A DNA stretch of 5,246 nt from Xanthobacteraceae bacterium (GTDB lineage: Bacteria; Pseudomonadota; Alphaproteobacteria; Rhizobiales; Xanthobacteraceae): assembly GCA_030043175.1 (NCBI GenBank), contig JASHYD010001416.1, positions 1-5,246 on the forward strand, given 5' to 3'. The translations under genes were made by a program, and so were the position numbers. Positions 1-5,246 of the stretch are shown here, piece after piece. Below the pieces are notes generated by a model that saw nothing but the letters and a program-made list of their open reading frames with translations, searched no databases and was not told the origin of the DNA. Position 1 is the first letter of the stretch. Every line of letters starts with the position of its first letter.

Positions 1-1115
1 GCACGAGCGGCCAACGTCATCACCGCGGCGGCATAGATAAGGAGGAAAACCGTCGGCAGGGCCAGCGCGGGAATATCGGCGCCCTTGAGGAAAATGGCCT
101 TGACGATGGTGACGTAGTAGCGCGCATGAACCAAGTAGGTCACGTCCTGAACCACCGTCGGCATCTGGTCGATCGGGAATACGTAGCCCGACAACAGCAT
201 CGTCGGCAGCATCGTCACCAGCAACGCCACCTGACTGGCTCCGACCTGGCTTCGGATTAGGACGGACAGCAGATAACCGATCCCGAGCACGACGACCAGA
301 AACAGCGACGTCGTGACAAACAGTGTAAAGATGGTCCCGCGGAATGGCACGCTGAACCACAAGCATGCCAACGCGAGGCACAAGGCAGCGTCGATCCACC
401 CCAGCACAAGATAGGGCAGAAGCTTGCCGATCATCACTTCGCTCGGCCTGACCGGCGTCGAGATCAAAAGCTCCATCGTGCCGCGTTCCCATTCCCGCGA
501 AATCGTAAGCGACGTGAGCTGGGCGCCGACCAGCGCCATGATGACTGCGACGACCCCCGGGATAATGAAATTCCTACTGTCCAGGTCCTCGTTGAACCAG
601 ATCCGCGACTGCGTCGTCATCGGTTGGACCTGTTGCAGCTCCTGGCCCAGCCGATCCATTACATCAAGCATCACTTCAGCCGAGTAGCCGGAGACGACGG
701 CTTGCGCATAGCCGAGCGCGATGTTCGCCGTGTTGTCGTCGGTGGCATCGAGAATGGCCTGCACTGTGGCGCTATGCGAGTCATTTAGCCGTTCGGAAAA
801 CTCCGGCGGAATGACGATTGCGATCTTGCAGTCGGCTCGGTCAATCGCCGCTGCCAGCGCCGAATAGGTGGCGACGTTGCGAGCGATCACAAAGTAGCGC
901 GACGCCTCGAAATGCTTGAGCAGCGACTGGCTGTTCTGGCTCGCTTCGCGATCGAACGTGCAGACAGGGATGTGCTTGAGGTCCAGCGTCACGCCGTAAC
1001 CGAGCAGGAACATCTGCGTGAACGGCATCAGCAGTGCGATCATCAGGCTGCGGGGATCGCGCCAGATCTGCAGCAGCTCCTTGACGCCGATGGCGCGGAG
1101 GCGACGAAGTCTCAT
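1..1115 (-). CDS. ABC-2 type transporter permease (YbhS/YbhR/YhhJ-like), 3' end cut by window edge
   Basis: This is the inner-membrane channel subunit of an ABC exporter, and it would pair with the two ATPases encoded just upstream. 371 codons are visible and the frame is open at position 1. Family members run about 370-380 residues, so probably only a few residues are missing. An N-terminal cytoplasmic helix (KELLQIWRDP, 12-21) leads into TM1 (about 24-42). A large extracytoplasmic domain follows (about 44-180), then TM2 (183-205). Next is the cytoplasmic coupling stretch SREWERGTMELL (206-217), a hallmark of this family. Further membrane segments lie near 231-253, 262-285, 295-314 and 352-370, with the typical LSGYVFPIDQMP before the last one (308-319). 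The ATG overlaps the stop of the preceding ATPase as ATGA and has a perfect AGGAGG eight bases upstream. The substrate cannot be read from the sequence; drugs, dyes or envelope components are typical of the family. Confidence 0.93.
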   Translation of the reverse strand, partial: MRLRRLRAIGVKELLQIWRDPRSLMIALLMPFTQMFLLGYGVTLDLKHIPVCTFDREASQNSQSLLKHFEASRYFVIARNVATYSALAAAIDRADCKIAIVIPPEFSERLNDSHSATVQAILDATDDNTANIALGYAQAVVSGYSAEVMLDVMDRLGQELQQVQPMTTQSRIWFNEDLDSRNFIIPGVVAVIMALVGAQLTSLTISREWERGTMELLISTPVRPSEVMIGKLLPYLVLGWIDAALCLALACLWFSVPFRGTIFTLFVTTSLFLVVVLGIGYLLSVLIRSQVGASQVALLVTMLPTMLLSGYVFPIDQMPTVVQDVTYLVHARYYVTIVKAIFLKGADIPALALPTVFLLIYAAAVMTLAAR

Positions 1116-2089
1116 GCGGCGGCCCTCCTCGCCTTCGCATCGGCGGCGATCAACTGCACAAACACGTCTTCGAGGCTCGGCGCGATGTGGGCCATACGAA
1201 ACGGCTGCAGACCCTTGGCGGCGAGAAATGCCGGCAGATCGCGAAGGCCGTTCTCCGCCTTGCGGACCAGGATATGCAGCGCATTACCGAAAACCGAGCA
1301 GTCGAGCACGTCCGGGGCATGCTGCAGCGCCTCAAGCGTTGCGCCGAGGCCGTCACATTCGACCAGCAGCAGTTCGCCGCCGAGCGCCGTCTCTCTGAGC
1401 TGCGCCGGGCTGCCGGTCGCAATCAGCCGTCCGTGATTGATCAGGGCAATGCGGTGGCAGTATTCAGCTTCGTCCATGTAATGCGTCGAGACCAGCACCG
1501 TCACGCCGTCGCCCGCGAGGTTGTGGATGAGGTCCCAGAAGCGCCGCCGCGACGCTGGCTCGACACCCGAGGTCGGCTCGTCAAGGAACAGGATCGGTGG
1601 CTTGTGGAGCACGGCACAGCCAAGCGCCAGGCGCTGCTGCCAGCCGCCGGCAAGAGTCGCTACCAGAGCCTTCTCGCGCCCGGCAAGCCCTGCCATGTTG
1701 ATGGCAAACCGCATGCGCTCCGCTAGCTCCGCCCGAGGCACGTTGTAGATTCCGCCGAAGAAGCGCAGATTTTCCTCGACCGTCAAATCGCGGTAGAGGG
1801 AGAACCTCTGCGACATGTACCCGATGTGCTGACGCACGCCTTCCGCATCCCGCGCTACGTCGATTCCGGCGACGGTCGCGCTCCCGCCGCTTGGCCGCAG
1901 CAGGCCGCACAGGATGCGGATAATGGTCGATTTTCCCGCGCCGTTGGGGCCGAGGAAACCCATAATCTCGCCCCTGCCGATACGAAAGCTGACATGATCG
2001 ACGGCTACGAAGGCGCCGAACTGCTTGACCAAATCATGAGCGATGACCTGGTCGTCCGCGGGGCCGGCCGTGCGGTCGATCACGGTCAA
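1112..2089 (-). CDS. ABC transporter ATP-binding protein, second half-ATPase (matches C-terminal domain of YbhF)
   Basis: This 325-residue cytoplasmic ATPase powers the exporter whose permease follows. All the main nucleotide-binding motifs are present: Walker A GPNGAGKS (47-54), Q-loop Q94 in YMSQRFSLY, signature LAGGW (146-150, with Ala for the usual Ser), Walker B ILFLDE (166-171, catalytic E171), D-loop SGVEP (Glu for the usual Asp) and H-loop H203 in STHYMDEAE. The C-terminal APSLEDVFVQL (303-313) is the usual tail of DrrA/YbhF-type ATPases. The start is a TTG overlapping the stop of the preceding ATPase (TTGA); a GGGGGG run lies six bases upstream. A GTG two codons further in (2083) is the alternative. 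The stop overlaps the permease start by 4 bp. With the preceding gene it probably forms a heterodimer equal to the fused two-domain YbhF. Confidence 0.94.
   Translation of the reverse strand: MTVIDRTAGPADDQVIAHDLVKQFGAFVAVDHVSFRIGRGEIMGFLGPNGAGKSTIIRILCGLLRPSGGSATVAGIDVARDAEGVRQHIGYMSQRFSLYRDLTVEENLRFFGGIYNVPRAELAERMRFAINMAGLAGREKALVATLAGGWQQRLALGCAVLHKPPILFLDEPTSGVEPASRRRFWDLIHNLAGDGVTVLVSTHYMDEAEYCHRIALINHGRLIATGSPAQLRETALGGELLLVECDGLGATLEALQHAPDVLDCSVFGNALHILVRKAENGLRDLPAFLAAKGLQPFRMAHIAPSLEDVFVQLIAADAKARRAAA
1124..1129 (-). promoter_or_regulatory. Strong ribosome binding site for the permease gene
   Basis: On the minus strand this reads AGGAGG, a full anti-16S match, with an 8-base spacer to the ATG at 1115. 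It lies inside the end of the upstream ATPase gene, where it also encodes part of that protein's Ala/Arg-rich tail. It fixes the permease start and suggests the permease is translated efficiently in its own right as well as by coupling. Confidence 0.75.
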
Positions 2090-3039
2090 GACGCGCCCCC
2101 CGTTTCGAGCAGCGCCACAAAAACGTCCTCAATGCTGGGCGTCGCGACAGCGATGCCAGAAAAGGAAATGCCTGCGCGGCCCAATGCCTCTTGCAGTTCG
2201 GGAATGCGCATGTTCGCATCATCCACCATCGCATGCACGCCGTCCCCCACCAGCAGGGCATTGCTGACCCCAGTCAGGCCGCCGATGGCGTTGCGAACGT
2301 CGCGGCCCTGGGTGCTTGAGATCGCGATCAGTGCGCCCGGCATACGCTGCTTGAGTCCGGCCGGGGTATCGCAATAAAGCGCATGGCCGGCGTGCAGCAA
2401 GGTCAGGCGGTTGCATCGTTCGGCCTCGTCCAGATAGGCGGTGGATATCACGATGGTCACGCCTTCCTCGCGCAGCCCATACAGGATGCGCCAGAAGTCG
2501 CGGCGGGACACCGGATCGACACCGGTGGTCGGTTCGTCGAGCAGCAGGATTTTCGGCGTGTGCACGAGCGCGCAGGTGAGCCCGAGCTTCTGCTTCATGC
2601 CGCCGGAAAGCTGCCCGGCTTTGAAGCGGCCAAAGGCGCTCATGCCGGATGCTGCGAGAAGGCGGGCGGCGCGTTCGCGCCGCACTGCCGGTGCCACCTC
2701 AAACAGATCGGCATAGAAACGGATGTTCTCGTCTACCGTGAGGTCTTCGTAGAGCGCGAAGCGTTGCGGCATGTAGCTGACATGCGGCTTCACACCCTCG
2801 GGGTCGCCGACCGCGTCGATCCCGTCAATTATGATCACGCCGGCATCAGGCCGCATCACGCCAGCCAGCATCCGCATTGTCGCGGTCTTGCCGGCACCGT
2901 CCGGCCCGACGAGGCCGAAGATCTCGCCACGGCAGACCGACAGGCTCAGGCCGTCGACGGCCTTCATGTCTGCGAATCGCTTGATCAGTCCGTCTATCTG
3001 GATGATTGGGCCGTCCGCGTTCAGGTCTTGCACCCTCAT
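2086..3039 (-). CDS. ABC transporter ATP-binding protein, first half-ATPase (matches N-terminal domain of YbhF)
   Basis: This 317-residue cytoplasmic ATPase is the partner of the one encoded next. Motifs: Walker A GPDGAGKT (45-52; the Asp variant is, as I recall it, usual for the first domain of YbhF/RbbA proteins), Q-loop Q92 in YMPQRFALY, a canonical signature LSGGM (144-148), Walker B ILLLDE (164-169, E169) and D-loop TGVDP. The H-loop reads STAYLDEAE, with Ala201 where the switch histidine normally sits (codon GCC, plus-strand 2437-2439). The C-terminal end TPSIEDVFVAL is the family tail. The ATG overlaps the stop of the adaptor gene (ATGA), and the stop overlaps the TTG start of the second ATPase. 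The lost histidine predicts that one of the two composite ATP sites is weak or non-hydrolytic, so this is probably a working but asymmetric subunit rather than a decayed one. Confidence 0.94.
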   Translation of the reverse strand: MRVQDLNADGPIIQIDGLIKRFADMKAVDGLSLSVCRGEIFGLVGPDGAGKTATMRMLAGVMRPDAGVIIIDGIDAVGDPEGVKPHVSYMPQRFALYEDLTVDENIRFYADLFEVAPAVRRERAARLLAASGMSAFGRFKAGQLSGGMKQKLGLTCALVHTPKILLLDEPTTGVDPVSRRDFWRILYGLREEGVTIVISTAYLDEAERCNRLTLLHAGHALYCDTPAGLKQRMPGALIAISSTQGRDVRNAIGGLTGVSNALLVGDGVHAMVDDANMRIPELQEALGRAGISFSGIAVATPSIEDVFVALLETGGAS

Positions 3040-4040
3040 GGCGAACCTGCCGCAAGCGCGTCAATCAGGGCATCAGCTGGCATGCCCGGGACGAGTTCAT
3101 GGGTCGGATTGTCGATGTCGATCTTGATACGGTAGACGAGTGTGACGCGCTCAGCGTGGGTTTCGACGCTCTTCGGCGTGAATTCGGCAGCAGGCGAAAT
3201 GAAGGAGACGCGGCCCTTGTAAGTCTTGCCCGGGTAGGTGTCGGTCTTCACCGCGGCGACCTGATCGAGCCGCACTTTGCCGATATCCGTTTCGTTGATG
3301 TAGGCGCGCAGCCAGATGTGATCGAGGTCAGCGAGGGTCACCACCGGCGTGCCGGGCACCATGATCTCGCCGAGCTCGGCCTGCCGCACGGTGATCACGC
3401 CACCGAACGGCGCCCTCAGGGTCGTATAGTCGAGCACGATCCGGGCCAGCTTGAGGGCTTCCTTGGCATTGCGGACATTGGCCTGCGCCAGCTCGACCTG
3501 CCGTTCGGTGGATTTCTCCAGTGCCTGGTCTCGTTCCAGCGCAGCGTTCGACCTCTTAAGGGTTGCGTTCGTCTGATCGCGCGCCTCAATGGTGCCGGCG
3601 CCTTTTTTCATCAGGTCGTCGGCGCGCGAAAACTGGAGTTTCGCCAGTTCCACGTCCGCCTCGTCGGCTTCGACGGTCTTCTTGGCTGCCGCAAGATTCT
3701 GCTCGGCCGCAGCGAGCTGGCGTCGCTGCACTTCGAGCGCGGCTTCCGCGATCGTGACCTGCTGGCGATAGTCGGAATCATCGACGCGCGAAATCGGCGT
3801 CCCGGCCTTGACCCACTGGCCTTCGTTGAATGGCAACTCGACAATGCTGGACTGAACGGTTTTGAAGCCGAGCACGCTTTGATGAGCCTCGATATTGCCG
3901 GACACCAGGATAGTGGGAGCCTGATCTGACGGCTTGAGCCACTGCACAAACGCGCCGCGATACGACCATGCGGCGGCGCAGCCGCCGAAGAGAAGGAACG
4001 CGGCGGCGACATACCTCAGTTTACTTGCAGGGGTCTTCAT
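3036..4040 (-). CDS. HlyD-family membrane-fusion (periplasmic adaptor) protein, YbhG-like
   Basis: This 334-residue adaptor would sit in the inner membrane and periplasm and link the ABC exporter to an outer-membrane channel. An N-terminal anchor (about 8-27) is followed by a beta strand and half lipoyl domain (SGNIEAHQS, about 47-55; NEGQWVKAGTPISRVD, 72-87). A long Ala/Glu/Lys/Gln-rich alpha-hairpin coiled coil spans about 90-205. The second lipoyl half begins with TTLRAPFGGVIT (206-217). The beta-barrel region then follows (HIWLRAYINETDIGKV, 241-256), ending with ELVPGMPADALI (315-326), typical of the family. It is the first gene of a minus-strand operon, and its TGA overlaps the ATG of the first ATPase. 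The ATG has GAGG five bases upstream. LLFGGC at 16-21 resembles a weak lipobox, but Phe at -3 makes lipidation doubtful; a simple membrane anchor is likelier. Confidence 0.92.
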   Translation of the reverse strand: MKTPASKLRYVAAAFLLFGGCAAAWSYRGAFVQWLKPSDQAPTILVSGNIEAHQSVLGFKTVQSSIVELPFNEGQWVKAGTPISRVDDSDYRQQVTIAEAALEVQRRQLAAAEQNLAAAKKTVEADEADVELAKLQFSRADDLMKKGAGTIEARDQTNATLKRSNAALERDQALEKSTERQVELAQANVRNAKEALKLARIVLDYTTLRAPFGGVITVRQAELGEIMVPGTPVVTLADLDHIWLRAYINETDIGKVRLDQVAAVKTDTYPGKTYKGRVSFISPAAEFTPKSVETHAERVTLVYRIKIDIDNPTHELVPGMPADALIDALAAGSP

Positions 4041-4117
4041 TATCGCCTCATGCCAGTGTCGCGAGAAATACGAATCCTCTCGCGCTTCTCTTCTGACTCG
4101 ATGCCAACGGGGGCGCT

Positions 4118-4131
4118 TTGATTTACGTCAT
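4118..4131. promoter_or_regulatory. Candidate FNR/FixK-type box 1 (imperfect)
   Basis: The site reads TTGATTTACGTCAT. The left half is a perfect TTGAT and the right half TCAT differs by one base from TCAA, within the TTGA-N6-TCAA pattern known for the FNR/FixK/DNR branch of CRP-family regulators. It lies nearer the minus-strand HlyD operon: its centre is about 85 bp from that ATG, leaving room for a -41.5 or -61.5 type activator position. I see no strong -10 to choose between these. A weak TATTTC on the minus strand (4070-4065) would put the centre near -66. Confidence 0.45.
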
Positions 4132-4162
4132 GAAGAGCACAGCAGGTTGGTGAGGGCGGTCG

Positions 4163-4176
4163 TTGAGCGAAATCAA
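4163..4176. promoter_or_regulatory. Candidate FNR/FixK-type box 2 (perfect TTGA-N6-TCAA)
   Basis: The site reads TTGAGCGAAATCAA, a perfect TTGA-N6-TCAA palindrome that matches nine of ten positions of the TTGAT-N4-ATCAA FNR/FixK consensus. Its centre is about 92 bp before the ATG of the MacA-like gene. If it acts at the class II position (-41.5), transcription would begin near 4211, and a weak -10 (TAAGGT, 4198-4203) sits at the right place. That would leave a leader of about 50 bases. Which family member binds (FixK, FNR, DNR or another) cannot be told from the site. Confidence 0.6.
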
Positions 4177-4249
4177 AGCTCGAAAAGGGGACCGCAGTAA
4201 GGTTGCTGCGAACCAAGACGGCATGTGCTCAGCGCTGACGGCGCACCTT

Positions 4250-4256
4250 GGGGAAG
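4250..4256 (+). promoter_or_regulatory. Ribosome binding site of the MacA-like gene
   Basis: GGGGAAG ends five bases before the ATG at 4262 and is the best ribosome site nearby. It favours 4262 over an in-frame ATG at 4223, which would add 13 residues but has only weak purine sequence before it. Confidence 0.6.
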
Positions 4257-4261
4257 ATCCG

Positions 4262-5246
4262 ATGAACGAAAATATCGCCTCCCCGGTGCACGGTAGCGGG
4301 ATCAGACCGCTTGGACAGCCCCCGGCCGCTCGCCATCTTCATCGCTACTGGTGGGCCAGCCTCTTCCTCGTCCTCGTCGCCGGTGGAGGCGCGGCCGCGA
4401 TGTGGATGAAGTTTAGACACGGCGGCACGATGCAATATGTGACCGTGCCGGTGGCGCGGGGCGCTGTCACACGCGCGGTGACGGCGACCGGCACCGTCAA
4501 TCCCGAGCTGACCATCATCGTCGGATCCTACGTATCGGGCGTGATCAAGGAGCTCTATTGCGATTACAACACGGAAGTGAGGAAAGGGCAGGTCTGCGCC
4601 AAGATCGATCCGCGTCCGTACGAGACGGTGGTCAACCAGGCAAAAGCGAATCTTGCTATAGGCAAGGCGCAGCTTCTGAAGGATCAGGCTAGTCTCGGAT
4701 ACGCGAAAATCACCTTGGAACGCAACGAGCGCCTGGTGGAGACGCACGCAGTATCCCAGGATGCGGTCGACAATGCCCGCAGCGCATACGAACAGGGCGA
4801 GGCGCAGGTCGTTTTCGACCAGGCCACCATCGAGCAGCGCCAGGCCGAGCTTGATTCCGCCCAGGTCAATCTCGACTACACCGACATCATCTCCCCGGTC
4901 GAGGGCACCGTCGTGTCGCGCAACGTTACGATGGGCCAGACCGTGGCTGCGAGCTTTCAGACGCCGACCCTGTTTCTGATCGCCACCGACCTGAAAAAAA
5001 TGGAAGTCGATACCAATGTCAGCGAGAGCGACATCGGCGGCCTCAAGGAAGGCAATCCGGCCAGCTTCACGGTGGATGCATTCCCAAAGCGAACTTTCAC
5101 CGGAAAAGTAGCCCAGGTCCGCCAGTCGCCCCAGACCGTTCAGAACGTCGTCACCTTCGACGTTGTCGTAAGCGTCGACAATTCCGATCTCGCGCTCAAG
5201 CCCGGCATGACGGCGGCGACCCGGATCGTCGTAGATCAGCGCGCCG
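4262..5246 (+). CDS. MacA/RND-type periplasmic adaptor protein, 3' end cut by window edge
   Basis: This is a membrane-fusion protein of an efflux pump; 328 codons are visible and the frame is open at the right edge. A proline-containing cytoplasmic N-terminus leads into one membrane anchor (about 29-49, WWASLFLVLVAGGGAAA). The adaptor fold follows: ATGTVNPELT (75-84), first lipoyl half with YVSGVIKELYCDYNTEV (90-106) and GQVCAKIDPRPYE (109-121), alpha-hairpin coiled coil (about 122-203), and second lipoyl half LDYTDIISPVEGTVVSRNV (204-222). The beta-barrel (MEVDTNVSESDIGGL, 247-261) and the membrane-proximal LKPGMTAATRIVV (312-324) come last. The pattern is MacA-like, so the next gene is likely to be a MacB-type ABC permease or an RND pump, outside the window. 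It differs clearly from the HlyD-type adaptor divergent to it, so it is not a recent duplicate. An in-frame ATG at 4223 is a less likely start. Confidence 0.92.
   Translation, partial: MNENIASPVHGSGIRPLGQPPAARHLHRYWWASLFLVLVAGGGAAAMWMKFRHGGTMQYVTVPVARGAVTRAVTATGTVNPELTIIVGSYVSGVIKELYCDYNTEVRKGQVCAKIDPRPYETVVNQAKANLAIGKAQLLKDQASLGYAKITLERNERLVETHAVSQDAVDNARSAYEQGEAQVVFDQATIEQRQAELDSAQVNLDYTDIISPVEGTVVSRNVTMGQTVAASFQTPTLFLIATDLKKMEVDTNVSESDIGGLKEGNPASFTVDAFPKRTFTGKVAQVRQSPQTVQNVVTFDVVVSVDNSDLALKPGMTAATRIVVDQRA

Larger units (their letters stand above)
4041..4261. promoter_or_regulatory. Divergent intergenic region holding the promoters of both adaptor genes
   Basis: These 221 bp lie between two divergent start codons and must hold the promoters for both units. 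Two FNR/FixK-like palindromes sit in the middle, with centres 45 bp apart. The GAGG ribosome site of the minus-strand gene is at 4046-4049 and the GGGGAAG site of the plus-strand gene at 4250-4256. No convincing sigma-70 -35/-10 pair is visible on either strand, which fits promoters that depend on an activator. I found no coding frame here with a good start and family-like sequence, and no terminator or RNA gene. Confidence 0.7.

Noticed and set aside
912..1726. Plus-strand open frames opposite the permease and second ATPase
   Set aside because: They mirror real coding sequence on the other strand, have Arg/Ala/Ser-rich composition and lack a convincing ribosome site.
2981..2994. TTGATCAGTCCGTC, part of an FNR-like half site
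   Set aside because: It is inside the first ATPase gene near its start, and only the left half matches, so it is most likely chance.
2383..3135. Plus-strand open frame (250 codons) opposite the first ATPase
   Set aside because: It is antisense to an ATPase with all Walker and signature motifs; its Gly/His/Gln/Val-rich translation resembles no known family.
3006..3929. Long plus-strand open frame (307 codons) opposite the HlyD-type adaptor
   Set aside because: It lies wholly antisense to a gene with clear family motifs, shows no recognisable domain, and is a usual by-product of GC-rich codon use.
3076..4040. HlyD-type adaptor as a lipoprotein with Cys21
   Set aside because: Phe at -3 and Gly at -2 fit the lipobox poorly, and an uncleaved anchor helix explains the N-terminus well.
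3934..4200. Plus-strand small open frame spanning the adaptor start and the intergenic region
   Set aside because: Its first third is antisense to the HlyD-type signal/anchor region and the rest covers both candidate regulator boxes; no ribosome site or family likeness was seen.
4229..4747. Minus-strand open frame (172 codons) opposite the MacA-like gene
   Set aside because: The plus strand here encodes the anchor, lipoyl and hairpin regions of a recognisable adaptor; the reverse frame has no family features.

Overview
The window is GC-rich and tightly packed. Its gene style (runs of 4-bp stop/start overlaps, GGAGG-type ribosome binding sites, FixK/FNR-like palindromes) suggests an alphaproteobacterium of the Rhizobiales type, such as a Bradyrhizobium or Rhodopseudomonas relative. 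That placement is inference from style and remembered family resemblance, not from a search. No RNA gene, mobile element, CRISPR array, terminator or notable repeat was seen.

Layout: positions 1-4040 are an operon read on the minus strand. In order of transcription it holds an HlyD/YbhG-like membrane-fusion adaptor (4040-3036), a first ABC ATPase (3039-2086), a second ABC ATPase (2089-1112) and an ABC-2 type permease (1115 to beyond position 1, probably lacking only its last few residues). Each junction is a 4-bp overlap (ATGA, TTGA, ATGA), so translation is probably coupled. Together these match the E. coli YbhG-YbhF-YbhS/R kind of exporter, except that the two ATPase domains that are fused in YbhF are separate genes here. 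A second permease may lie beyond the left edge.

Positions 4041-4261 are a 221-bp divergent intergenic region. It carries two candidate FNR/FixK-type boxes: 4163-4176, a perfect TTGA-N6-TCAA, and 4118-4131, one base off that pattern. Positions 4262-5246 hold, on the plus strand, the first 328 codons of a MacA/RND-type periplasmic adaptor. It is cut by the right edge, and its partner transporter presumably follows.

Together, the window looks like the shared control region and adaptor ends of two divergent envelope efflux systems, perhaps both induced at low oxygen. The families are well known. The points of interest are the shared CRP/FNR-type control region, the asymmetry of the ATPase pair (first ATPase lacks the H-loop histidine), and a cysteine pair in the lipoyl-like domain of the MacA-type adaptor. 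I saw no clear sign of a wholly new system.
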